A stretch of DNA of 64,000 bases from Clostridium ihumii AP5 (lineage in GTDB: Bacteria; Bacillota; Clostridia; Clostridiales; Clostridiaceae), in contig NZ_CCAT010000004.1 of NCBI RefSeq assembly GCF_000612845.1, positions 1-64,000 on the forward strand, in the 5' to 3' direction. The position numbers and the translations under genes were made by a program. The notes under the pieces are model-generated. The model saw only the letters and a list, made by a program, of their open reading frames with translations. It did not search any database and was not told the origin of the DNA. Below are positions 37,552 to 46,525 of this stretch, piece after piece (within the stretch, counting starts at the first letter, position 1; each line of letters begins with the position of its first letter).

Positions 37552-38619
37552 TTATAAAAACCCTTTTAACTCCTCATCTTCTTTAATTTCATTTAGTAAT
37601 GATTTCATTTCCTGATCCTTAGATTTATCCATAACAAGTATCACATCCCCTGCATCCACAATCACTAAATCTTTTAAACCAAAACCTATGATTAATTTAT
37701 CATTACCAAATACTGAGCAATTTTCACTATCATTTAAAAATGATGGACCTGATATATTATTGCCTCTATTAGACTTTAAAAATCTAGTAAGGGCATTAAA
37801 GCTTCCTATATCATCCCATACAAATTCACATTTTATAACATATGCTTTTCTTGTTTTTTGCATGATACCAAAATCAACGGAGATTCCATCAATTAAATCA
37901 TATTGTGCATTTATCACCTCTTGTTCGTTTTCTTCACCTATGCTTTGATATATCCTATTTATACATTCATGCATTTTAGGAAGATACCTTTGCATTTCTC
38001 TTAAATAAATATCCGCTCTCCATACAAACATCCCACTATTCCACAAATAAGTTCCTTCCATCAAAAAGTCCTTAGCAACTTCTAAATTAGGCTTTTCTGT
38101 AAATCTCTCTACCTTAAAAGTTGGTATATCACCTGAAATTTGATTTCCCATTTGAATATATCCATATCCTGTTTCGGGTCTAGTTGGCATAACTCCTATT
38201 GTTACAAGGCCTCTTTTTCTCTCAGCCACTTCTATAGCTTGAATGATTGTCTGATTAAACTGTTTTTCACCTTCTATATAGTGATCAGATGGTAACACAA
38301 CCATAACAGCTTCTTTATCTCTTTTAAGAAGCTTAACAGCCGACAATCCTATGCATGTTGCAGTCTCTTTATTTTCAGGTTCTATAAATACATTCTCCTC
38401 CTTTATTTCAGGTAGCTCTTCATATACTTTATCTATATATTCTTTATTTGTAACGACAAAAATATTATCTTTATCGATAATTGGCGTAATCCTATCTACA
38501 GTATTCCTAAGAAAGCTTTTATTATTTACTGTTTTTAAAAACTGTTTGGGATTATTTGATCTTGATAAGGGATATAATCTTGTTCCTTTTCCACCTGCTA
38601 AAATTAATGCGTATAACAA
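37552..38619 (-). CDS. manC: Mannose-1-phosphate guanylyltransferase
   Basis: Makes GDP-mannose from mannose 1-phosphate and GTP; 355 residues without the isomerase domain. The pyrophosphorylase signature LAGGKGTRLYPLSR is at 7-20, VVLPSDHYIE is near 105, RFTEKPNLEVA near 165, and FVWDDIGSFNAL near 260. The start is TTG, with AAGGTGAT before it and no ATG nearby. With the phosphohexomutase gene downstream at 39481 it could feed the GT4 enzymes of the coat cluster. GDP- rather than other NDP-sugar specificity follows from family resemblance. Confidence 0.9.
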   Translation of the reverse strand: MLYALILAGGKGTRLYPLSRSNNPKQFLKTVNNKSFLRNTVDRITPIIDKDNIFVVTNKEYIDKVYEELPEIKEENVFIEPENKETATCIGLSAVKLLKRDKEAVMVVLPSDHYIEGEKQFNQTIIQAIEVAERKRGLVTIGVMPTRPETGYGYIQMGNQISGDIPTFKVERFTEKPNLEVAKDFLMEGTYLWNSGMFVWRADIYLREMQRYLPKMHECINRIYQSIGEENEQEVINAQYDLIDGISVDFGIMQKTRKAYVIKCEFVWDDIGSFNALTRFLKSNRGNNISGPSFLNDSENCSVFGNDKLIIGFGLKDLVIVDAGDVILVMDKSKDQEMKSLLNEIKEDEELKGFL

Positions 38620-39094
38620 AATATCACCTTTATTTATTGCTTAATTCTATTTTATGTTGATTTTTACTTTTTTGTGCTATTCTATTTTCCATAAATTCAT
38701 TAAAATAACTTAACTATTTAAAATTATCCACCACTTATAAAAAAACTATCAAACTTATACACATATTATTCCTACTTTTATATAGGGGGACAATCAATAA
38801 ATAATGATGAAAAGTTATGGTATCTATTACTCCCATTATTCTTAATATCCGAAAATACAAATTTATAAAAACTACTTTGTACATAGTGTTTAACTAATTT
38901 TATCTGAAAAACACTATAAAATTTTATAAAAAAAACTAACACTTTATTTTTACATCTAATTACTTATTAACATATAATTCATATTGTTTTATGTTAAATT
39001 TTACTACGTATACTTTTATTAATAATTACTAATCATATGTATTGTAAAGTGTGTTTTTAATGTTTCTTTACAAAAGTTATAAGGAGATGATTTT
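38620..39094. other. Divergent intergenic region manC / small gene
   Basis: Contains a partial copy of the dispersed repeat (38781-38935) and otherwise AT-rich DNA. Promoters for manC (minus) and the small gene at 39095 (plus) must lie here but are not resolved. Confidence 0.5.
38781..38935 (+). repeat. Partial dispersed repeat, copy E
   Basis: Left end TATAGGGGGACAATC, then AAAAGTTATGGTATCTATTA matching the copy B segment GAAATCTACGGTAGTTATTA, and TAAAAACTACTTTG...GTGTTTAACTAA matching TAAAAACTAGCCT...GGCTTTAACTAA. The core with the CAAATGATA palindrome is missing. Confidence 0.5.
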
Positions 39095-39316
39095 ATGTCA
39101 TTTGAATCTTTTGACGAAAATTGCCCTACAAACTACTCTGACAATAAAATAAATAATTTAATAAACGAAAGTTTAAGTAATTATGAATTATTAAATGACG
39201 CCTTTGATAATGCATATCATCGCACCATAGATGTTACAGACAAAAATGGGAACGATGCAACTTTCGTTAAGAAAAATGTTATTAAAACTGGTCATACTAT
39301 CAGCTCTATTGATTAA
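39095..39316 (+). CDS. Small acidic protein of unknown function
   Basis: A 73-residue, Asn/Asp-rich protein with no Cys except Cys10, no signal peptide and no recognised domain. Its C-terminal half (HRTIDVTDKNGNDATFVKKN) looks like a small beta domain. The gene is real rather than a shadow: the ribosome-binding site AAGGAGATG has ideal spacing to the ATG, no larger ORF overlaps on the other strand, and a strong terminator follows at 39430. The 3' part of the transcript holds a GC-rich hairpin (39371-39404). Confidence 0.7.
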   Translation: MSFESFDENCPTNYSDNKINNLINESLSNYELLNDAFDNAYHRTIDVTDKNGNDATFVKKNVIKTGHTISSID

Positions 39317-39370
39317 TTTTCTTCTATTACTAAACATGAAAGAAAATAATAATTGCCAGTGTTTATGCTC

Positions 39371-39404
39371 TTTAAGGCGGAGTAGCTGCCTTCTTCTAAA
39401 GAGT
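39371..39404 (+). ncRNA. Structured element in the 3' part of the small gene transcript
   Basis: CTCTTTA (39371-39377) pairs with TAAAGAG (39398-39404), and AGGC with GCCT inside, around a GGAGTAGCT loop. It has no T-run, so it is not the terminator; the terminator is 30 nt downstream. Confidence 0.5.
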
Positions 39405-39429
39405 AATTTATTTATAAAATACCTCTTAA

Positions 39430-39473
39430 AAAGGATGACTTAAATTAAATCTCTTCTTAAGTCATCCTTTTTT
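39430..39473. terminator. Bidirectional terminator
   Basis: AAAAAGGATGACTTAA / TTAAGTCATCCTTTTTT between the small gene and the convergent phosphohexomutase gene. Confidence 0.9.
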
Positions 39474-39480
39474 CATTTCA

Positions 39481-41187
39481 TTATAGTATTATTCTTCTTA
39501 TTATTTTTTCAAAATCATTAATTTTATTAATACACTTTTCTTCTGTTTTATCTTCTGCTTCTAAATATACTTTTATCTTTGGTTCTGTTCCTGACGGCCT
39601 TATAACTATCCACGAATTATCTTCTAAAATAAATTTTACTACATTTGATTTTGGCAATGTTAGTTCATATTTTTTATTTAAATTTAAATCACTTACTATC
39701 CCTAATTTATAATCTTCTATTTTTTTAACCTTAATATTTTGATTTTCTAACATATTCAAAAATTCATTTCTAAAATAATTCATTATATATTCAATCTTAT
39801 CTTTTCCCTCTATACCTTTAAATTCAAAGGATAATAATTTTTCTTTTGAATATCCATATTTTTTATATATATTCTTAAGTTGCTCACACAAAGATATACC
39901 TTTTAATTTATAATACAATGCCATCTCACAAATTAATGATGTTGCAATCACAGCATCTTTATCTCCAACGAAATCACCAGTTAAATATCCATAACTTTCT
40001 TCAAATCCTAAAATAAATTGTCTACTATTTTCATTTTTAACTAATTCACCTATATATTTAAACCCTGTTAACACTTCTAAAACATCAATTTCAAATTTTT
40101 CTTCAAACCTTTTAACTAAATCTGTTGTCACTATAGTTTTTATAATCATTGCTTTTTTAGATAATCTATTTTGTGATTTTAATGTTTCTAGTGCATAAAA
40201 GCTTAAAAGTATACCTATTTCATTTCCAGTTAACGGAACATACTTTCCATTATCATTACATACTACACCAACTCTATCACAATCTGGATCTGTACCTATA
40301 ATTAAATCTACATCCTCTTTTTTAGCCATTTCTAAAGCTAATTTGAAAACCTTTGTATCCTCAGGATTAGGATATTTTACAGTTGGAAAATTTCCATCTG
40401 CATTCTCTTGTTCCTTTACAATCTTAAATTTATAATTAAAATCCTCTAAAATTCTTGTAATGGGTTCCCTTCCAGTACCATGTATAGGTGTATAGATAAT
40501 TTTTAACTTATCACCATATTCATCTATTATATTCTTTCTCAAAGATATACTTTTTACTTTTTCTATATATTGTTTCTTTATATCTTTTCCTATATAAACT
40601 ATATGTTCTTTTTCAAGAGCATAAGTTATATTTTCATATTTTATTTCATCGAAACTTTTAACATTCTTAATTTCACTTAAAATTTCTTTACTCATTTTAT
40701 CTGTAATTTGAACTCCATCAGAATTGTATACTTTGTAACCATTGTATTCTTTTGAATTATGAGATGCTGTTATAACTATGCCTGCATTACAATTGAGCTT
40801 TCTAACTGTATAAGATAATATTGGTGTAGCTGTTATATCATCATATAGATACACTTTTATGTTGTTTCCTGCTAAAACCTTAGCTGTTTCATTGGCAAAA
40901 TCACTAGAATTATTTCTTGAATCATATGCAATAGCAACACTAATATCTTTAGTATATTTTTTTATTAAGTACCTTGATAATCCTTCTGTTGCTTTTCTAA
41001 CTGTATATTTATTTATTCTATTACTACCATTCCCCATAACCCCTCTTAATCCACCAGTTCCAAATTCTAATTCCTTATAAAATCTTTCTTTTTTATCATC
41101 ATGATTTATATCTTTTAAATGTTCTTTATCTTTTTCATCTATACTATTAGAATTCATCCATAAATTATATCTTTCATTATAATCCAA
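39481..41187 (-). CDS. pgcA: Phosphoglucomutase/phosphomannomutase
   Basis: Alpha-D-phosphohexomutase of 568 residues. It interconverts hexose 6- and 1-phosphates. The active-site Ser loop is VITASHNSKEYNGYK (about 140-154), the metal loop DPDCDRVGV (about 300), the sugar loop GFEESYGYL (about 390), and the phosphate site RPSGTEPKIKVY near the end. No ATG is available. A TTG at 41187 about 9 nt after AGGAG gives MDYNERYNLWM, which matches the usual family start; another TTG three codons upstream touches the site. The gene may supply mannose 1-phosphate for ManC. Confidence 0.92.
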   Translation of the reverse strand: MDYNERYNLWMNSNSIDEKDKEHLKDINHDDKKERFYKELEFGTGGLRGVMGNGSNRINKYTVRKATEGLSRYLIKKYTKDISVAIAYDSRNNSSDFANETAKVLAGNNIKVYLYDDITATPILSYTVRKLNCNAGIVITASHNSKEYNGYKVYNSDGVQITDKMSKEILSEIKNVKSFDEIKYENITYALEKEHIVYIGKDIKKQYIEKVKSISLRKNIIDEYGDKLKIIYTPIHGTGREPITRILEDFNYKFKIVKEQENADGNFPTVKYPNPEDTKVFKLALEMAKKEDVDLIIGTDPDCDRVGVVCNDNGKYVPLTGNEIGILLSFYALETLKSQNRLSKKAMIIKTIVTTDLVKRFEEKFEIDVLEVLTGFKYIGELVKNENSRQFILGFEESYGYLTGDFVGDKDAVIATSLICEMALYYKLKGISLCEQLKNIYKKYGYSKEKLLSFEFKGIEGKDKIEYIMNYFRNEFLNMLENQNIKVKKIEDYKLGIVSDLNLNKKYELTLPKSNVVKFILEDNSWIVIRPSGTEPKIKVYLEAEDKTEEKCINKINDFEKIIRRIIL

Positions 41188-41210
41188 AAAATTCAACTCC
41201 TAATACCTTT

Positions 41211-41263
41211 ATAAAAAAAGCATGTACTATAAAGTCTTCTTTTTTAGTACATGCTTTTTTTCT
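41211..41263 (-). terminator. Terminator of the helicase operon
   Basis: AAAAAAAGCATGTACTA / TAGTACATGCTTTTTTT inverted repeat. Confidence 0.9.
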
Positions 41264-41311
41264 TAATATCAATATATGTTAGTTTTGAAAAAAATTGATT
41301 ATTTATCCGTT

Positions 41312-41728
41312 TTATTTTTCTTCTTCTTTTTCTTCTATATCTTGTTCTTCTTTTATTTCTTCTTCCTTTTTATCATCTTTAGATTTTTTTTCAGTTTCAA
41401 CAACTGTTGATTCATCTAATACAAATTCTAAATTATCTTCTGCTAATCTAGCTCCAGTACTTTTTATAATGTCAAATAACTCTTCATCATCTAAATTGTC
41501 TCCAGCTATTCTTTCTCTAAAGCATGAAAATATTTCTTCTCTAAAATACTGTGCATTTATTCTTGGGAAATTAGGAAATGCCTCAAATCCAAATTCGCTA
41601 GCTTTCTTTGCACCTTCTATATCATACTTAAAATAGTATTTGTTCTCACATTTACTTAGTTCACCTATTTTTATTTTATTATCTCCATTATTAAACATAA
41701 TAAATAATGTTTCATTAATTTTTTCCAT
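41312..41728 (-). CDS. Small acidic protein, partner of the helicase gene
   Basis: A 138-residue protein. The N-terminal 75 residues (KIGELSKCENKYYFKYD, then EFGFEAFPNFPR) look faintly like the N-terminal domain of HipA-type proteins, and the last 45 are almost all Glu, Asp and Lys, so the tail is disordered and highly acidic. No known function can be given. The ATG at 41728 follows AAGGAG by 8 nt; a longer start seven codons earlier is unlikely. It starts 54 nt downstream of the helicase stop codon and ends at a strong terminator, making a two-gene operon. Confidence 0.75.
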   Translation of the reverse strand: MEKINETLFIMFNNGDNKIKIGELSKCENKYYFKYDIEGAKKASEFGFEAFPNFPRINAQYFREEIFSCFRERIAGDNLDDEELFDIIKSTGARLAEDNLEFVLDESTVVETEKKSKDDKKEEEIKEEQDIEEKEEEK

Positions 41729-41782
41729 ATCTCTACTCCTTTGTAACATCCTTTTGTATAATATTATTCTTTTGTTTAAATT

Positions 41783-44700
41783 TTATTTTAAGAAATCTTT
41801 TAATTTATTTATAGCATCATTGGAATTCAAATAAAATTCACTACTTCTTATTTTATAGAATTTCCATCCTACTCTTTCTAACGTATGTTGTCTTTCATAA
41901 CTATCTTCCCAAGAATACTTACCATTTCTTCTTCCTCCAACACACTCAATTGCTATACATTTATCTGCATCTAGTACAAAATCAATTTCATACTTACCAA
42001 CTCTAACTTTTGGAGTTATATTTAAACTTTCTCCTATAAGATTTTGCTCTATATCTTCTTCAAAATCAGTAAGTACATATTCTTTATCCTTAATATCATT
42101 ATAGACATAGTTTTTATAGTTAATACAATAATCTAGTAACTTATATCTTATACACTTAGGACTTATCTCTTCCAAATCAACAGAATGGAATATCCACATT
42201 TGATTTCTTGCTCTACTTGCTGCTACATTAAATCTTCTAATATCAGAATCCTTAGCTAATATATTATATTTAACATTATTTGCTATAACAAGAGATAAAA
42301 ATACTATGTCTCTCTCATCGCCTTGGAATGAATATGCATCTCCACATACAATTTTTCTTTCTATAATCTCTTCCATTCCAATTCTTTCTATAAGAAGATT
42401 TTCGATAACTTCTGCTTGTGCGTCGCCAAGTAAAGATATTACCCCCATAGTCATGCCATTATATTTTTCATCCTTGCAACACTTTTCAATTTGATCTACT
42501 ATTGCATAAGCTTCTTTTATATTTACAGACCTAGATGGTTCCCTAACAGCATCATCTACTTTTACAGCAATTAAAGGTTCTGTATCTATTGGATTGTCAT
42601 TCTTACCACACCTTAAAGGTATAATTTCATCAGAATAACATGTCTTATTACTAAATCCTATTATCTCTTCAACACTTCTAAAATGTTCCTTTAAAACAAG
42701 TCTATTTGGAAATACTCTTAATGCTGTTGTGTATAAACTAGTCTTTAAATCAAACCAATCTGAATCTGGTATGTCATAAAGATAATCTTCTATAAGTTTT
42801 TCAACCATTCCACTATCTTTTCCAATAGCTTCTGGACTTATTTGCTTTTCATCTCCTACTATAACTGCTCTTTCTGCTCTCATTAACGCTGTTAATGCAG
42901 TTATATCACTTTGACTACTTTCATCTACTATTACAACGTCAAAAGCATTCTCATTTACTTTAAGATTTTCTATAACTCTATTTATTGGCATTATCCAAAC
43001 AGGAATTACATCTTTGCACTTCTCCATTTCTTTTTGTGCAATTTTTCTATACTTAGCAGCTTGTACCCCTGTTCCTTTACCTATCCTTTTTATCGCTTCC
43101 ATCCATGCAAATAAACTTCTTTTTTGCGATTCTGTTGTTCTTTGAATTTGGTTATACCAACTTTGTTTGCTTACAATTTCTTTTATCAATGTATTTTCTA
43201 AAACTTTTTCATCATGTAACATTTTCTCTAATTTCATTATATCATTGTTACAATTATCTTTTATAAATTCACTAAATACCCTATATTTAAATGCATCTTT
43301 AAAATTCATGAAATCATTTTTTAAGTTTTCATTATCTTTTGCAAATATATACTTTGTGAATTTAGGACAAACGTCTACCATCTTGTCTCTATATTTTATA
43401 AGCTTATCCAGCTCATTACTGTTTTTAGTTACATATAATATTTCTCTATTAAGCTCTTTAACTGATTTATAATCGAATTTTTCTATATAATCACAAAGTT
43501 GATTAAAGCAAGGATATTTCTTTATAATTTTATTATTTTGATTTAATTCTTCTCTAGTACTTTCCATAAGTCTAAATGATTTTAAACTTAAAAGAGAATC
43601 TTTTATATACTTATAGTCTTCCTTTTCATAAAAATTAATTTCCTTACTAAAATGTTTAGCTTTTAATAATCCTATTATTTTATCTTTGTAATTTTCATCC
43701 CAACTAATTACTATATTTAACTTTTGAAGTGTATCCTCCATCTTTAGTAAATAATTGCTTTCTTCTTCTATTTGCTCACCATCTAGCTCTTTTATATTAT
43801 TATTAAAATAATTTTTTAATTCTTTTTCTGTTTCATTTAACTTAATATAATTATTAATTATGTCTAATTTATCTACTGATGTAACATTTTCACCATCAAC
43901 TTTTACATCTTCAATAATATACTTAACATTACCATGTAACATTTTAAACAATGAACTTATTTTTCCCTTTTCTCTTATAGCTTTTTCTACAATTTTAAAA
44001 TCCTTTTTAAATTGTACTAAATCTACATTGTTAGGAATTTCTATTGAGTGTTTGTTTAGTTCTATCTTTAATTTTGATATACACTCTATACATTCATTAC
44101 AATGTTCTATGAAACTATTCCAAAATTCTTTGGTAGTTTTATTTGCATGATATACTTTCATAAGTTTTTCTATATAAGTGCCTTCTATTTCACTTAAACT
44201 TTTATAAGCCTCATCTAGCAAGTTAATTAAATGTGTATTTTTATAACTTGTAACTTCCTTGTCGCTCCAATTAGATAAGATCTTTTTATTTTGTTCAGAC
44301 TTTTTATTTTCTTCATTATATATTTCTATAAGTTTTAATACATAATCCAAATTTGGTAACTTACTTATATTTTCTTTGCTATCCTCATATAATTTTAATT
44401 CATCAGATTTAAACTTTTCTAGTAATTCAAGCATGTCCATTAATTCTTCATCATTTAATGGACTACTATCTTTTATGCATAATGAATCATCAATATAATC
44501 TAAGTTTGTATTTTCTCTTATATATTTAGCCATATCCATTAATGTATACTGATTGTTGTCATAATCTAATAAGCTATTTTCGCTTTCTTCAATTTTCTTT
44601 AATTCTTCATATAAAGAATTTTGAGCTGATTTACATTCTTTTAATTTAAATCTTAAATATTTGAATTCTTTCTTTATTTCACTAACATCTAGAGAAAGAT

Positions 44701-45802
44701 TTTCAGTTATTTTTCTCACTGAATTATCCAAATCATCCATAGCCTTAGCATCATCCCCTAAGATACTCATACAAAGAGATCGTATTTCTTCTGGTATCTT
44801 ATTATTAAGAACTTTAAGAGCCCTATCTGTTTGACTTGTCACCAATACTCTTTTACCATGAGCTAGCAAATGACAAATTAGATTTACTATAGTATGGCTT
44901 TTCCCTGTTCCTGGTGGCCCTTGTACAACAACACCAAAGTTTTCTGACAATCTTTTCACTATTTCTTTTTGTTCATTATTATATGGTAATGGGAACAATA
45001 AATCTTCACCTATAACATCCCACTCATCATCTTTAACATTTTCATTTGTTACTTCACTATTTACTAAAGCTTCTATAGTCTTAGGAATTTTATAACCGCT
45101 TTTTATAGCTTCTATCATTGAATTTAATTCTAAATTCCAAAGCCTAGTATCTACTTTTCTAAATATTATTACTGGCTCATCATAAAACTCTAAACTTCCT
45201 GTACTATTCATATCCAATAAAGATGATAGTTTTTTCATTTCACCATCAAAATCAATATCTAGTACACTACTAACTTCATTTATTCCATTAATTAATTCTT
45301 CTGAAACTCTAGGATTTATTCCTAGTGTTTTTATTTTACTACTTAAATCTATTAATTTATCTATTGGAAACTTATCTATGCCATTTAAAAAATCTGTCTC
45401 CACATTTGTTACATTGTTATATGGTTTCAAATAAAAAACACTGTTTTTTTCATCAAATACAAGTGTCATTTTTGTTATAAATATAGGATGACAAATTTGT
45501 TTTTCTTCCTCCATTCCTATAACTAGTCCATTTCCATATACAATTTCTAAATTCTCCCCATTTTTTTGAAGTTTTAAATATATTTTTGAAAATTTATTAT
45601 ATAAATCTTTATTTTCTTTTGTAATTTCTAACCAATAATCCTTAGTTTCACTATTTACTAAATCAATACCTTCCATGTCATGGAAAGCATTTTCAAAAAA
45701 TATTTCTTCATATTCACTTATTTCCCTGATTTTCTTATCATTCATACTTTTGACGCTGAGTAAATATGTAAATATTTGTTCTACTTTTTTATTTATATCC
45801 AA
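41783..45802 (-). CDS. Superfamily 1 helicase (COG1112/AAA_11-like) fused to Vsr-like nuclease domain
   Basis: A 1,339-residue protein. N-terminal 250 residues are a domain of unknown role. The helicase core has Walker A VVVQGPPGTGKSHT (about 297-310), a helical insertion of about 580 residues with coiled coil, then Walker B VVIVDESSQSD (about 960) with DEKQIS, and the late motifs AYSFQGDERD and NVAASRARNQ. The last 85 residues (KVRVGKYEIDFVLDADKCIAIECVGG, then HTLERVGWKFYKIRSSEF) match the Vsr/MTES_1575-type endonuclease fold with its D...E-x-x-G core. Such fusions act on DNA or RNA and many are suspected defence proteins. GGAGGT lies 7 nt before a TTG at 45802; an upstream ATG is inside that site. 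Confidence 0.88.
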   Translation of the reverse strand: MDINKKVEQIFTYLLSVKSMNDKKIREISEYEEIFFENAFHDMEGIDLVNSETKDYWLEITKENKDLYNKFSKIYLKLQKNGENLEIVYGNGLVIGMEEEKQICHPIFITKMTLVFDEKNSVFYLKPYNNVTNVETDFLNGIDKFPIDKLIDLSSKIKTLGINPRVSEELINGINEVSSVLDIDFDGEMKKLSSLLDMNSTGSLEFYDEPVIIFRKVDTRLWNLELNSMIEAIKSGYKIPKTIEALVNSEVTNENVKDDEWDVIGEDLLFPLPYNNEQKEIVKRLSENFGVVVQGPPGTGKSHTIVNLICHLLAHGKRVLVTSQTDRALKVLNNKIPEEIRSLCMSILGDDAKAMDDLDNSVRKITENLSLDVSEIKKEFKYLRFKLKECKSAQNSLYEELKKIEESENSLLDYDNNQYTLMDMAKYIRENTNLDYIDDSLCIKDSSPLNDEELMDMLELLEKFKSDELKLYEDSKENISKLPNLDYVLKLIEIYNEENKKSEQNKKILSNWSDKEVTSYKNTHLINLLDEAYKSLSEIEGTYIEKLMKVYHANKTTKEFWNSFIEHCNECIECISKLKIELNKHSIEIPNNVDLVQFKKDFKIVEKAIREKGKISSLFKMLHGNVKYIIEDVKVDGENVTSVDKLDIINNYIKLNETEKELKNYFNNNIKELDGEQIEEESNYLLKMEDTLQKLNIVISWDENYKDKIIGLLKAKHFSKEINFYEKEDYKYIKDSLLSLKSFRLMESTREELNQNNKIIKKYPCFNQLCDYIEKFDYKSVKELNREILYVTKNSNELDKLIKYRDKMVDVCPKFTKYIFAKDNENLKNDFMNFKDAFKYRVFSEFIKDNCNNDIMKLEKMLHDEKVLENTLIKEIVSKQSWYNQIQRTTESQKRSLFAWMEAIKRIGKGTGVQAAKYRKIAQKEMEKCKDVIPVWIMPINRVIENLKVNENAFDVVIVDESSQSDITALTALMRAERAVIVGDEKQISPEAIGKDSGMVEKLIEDYLYDIPDSDWFDLKTSLYTTALRVFPNRLVLKEHFRSVEEIIGFSNKTCYSDEIIPLRCGKNDNPIDTEPLIAVKVDDAVREPSRSVNIKEAYAIVDQIEKCCKDEKYNGMTMGVISLLGDAQAEVIENLLIERIGMEEIIERKIVCGDAYSFQGDERDIVFLSLVIANNVKYNILAKDSDIRRFNVAASRARNQMWIFHSVDLEEISPKCIRYKLLDYCINYKNYVYNDIKDKEYVLTDFEEDIEQNLIGESLNITPKVRVGKYEIDFVLDADKCIAIECVGGRRNGKYSWEDSYERQHTLERVGWKFYKIRSSEFYLNSNDAINKLKDFLK

Positions 45803-45832
45803 GTTACTAACCTCCATTTTTATACACTATTC

Positions 45833-46482
45833 TATATGGTTCCAATTTAATTATTTCAGCTTATTCAATAATTAATTGTCCATGCTAATATTTAAACCTT
45901 ATATAGTCATTTATTAAAATCTGTAATTTTAAAACAAATAAATCTCATTTTTATTCTTATATTTCTTATAAAGACATAGTTATACATTTTTATTATAGTT
46001 TATGACACCACTTTGTACAATATTGAGAAGTAAATTCCCTTGTTGTATGTTTTTTCCTAATAGTTCTTTTTCCTTTATTATTTTCTATAAATCACTCTAC
46101 ATCTATTGCCTTATTAGATATTTACCGGGAAATTATTTTACTTTTTACTTATATTAAAAGTTTTTTTGTGTAGTTTTTTGTTACTTTTTAATTTTTGTTT
46201 AACTTTTCTGTAAAATGTTTTTTTTATTTCATTTTTTATTTTTTTTGCAATAAAAGTTGGATATTTTTTTCAATCTTTATAGTATAATATTTATGGAATT
46301 GTTAAAATTTAAAAGTTTGTTAATATAGTGAAACCATATCGAACTTAAATGTAGTAGTTATTTTTAAAAAATATTTTATTTAAATATGTCCTTTTTTATT
46401 TAATTGAATTCGATTACGTCTCACTATTTAAGGTGTCCAAGTTTTGGATTAGCCTATTTAGGAAATAAACTTGGAACCATAT
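45833..46482. repeat. Possible dispersed repeat element between helicase and hydrogenase genes
   Basis: TATATGGTTCCAA at 45833-45845 and TTGGAACCATAT at 46471-46482 are complementary ends 650 bp apart, each like the family TIR. A TTTGTACAATATTGAGAAGT stretch near 46014 resembles copies B and D. It is either one long element or two fragments; GTCCAAGTTTT at 46435 pairs with AAACTTGGA at 46467 as a shorter element. The region has no gene; a TATAAT at 46283 could be part of a hydrogenase promoter. Confidence 0.4.
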
Positions 46483-46525
46483 CCTGTTTTATAAATTATT
46501 TGTCATATATAAAGGAGAGGTAAGG

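Noticed and set aside
39231-39443. 70-codon plus-strand ORF overlapping the small gene at 39095
   Set aside because: Shares DNA with the better-supported frame, has no ribosome-binding site, and reads through the 3' hairpin and into the terminator.
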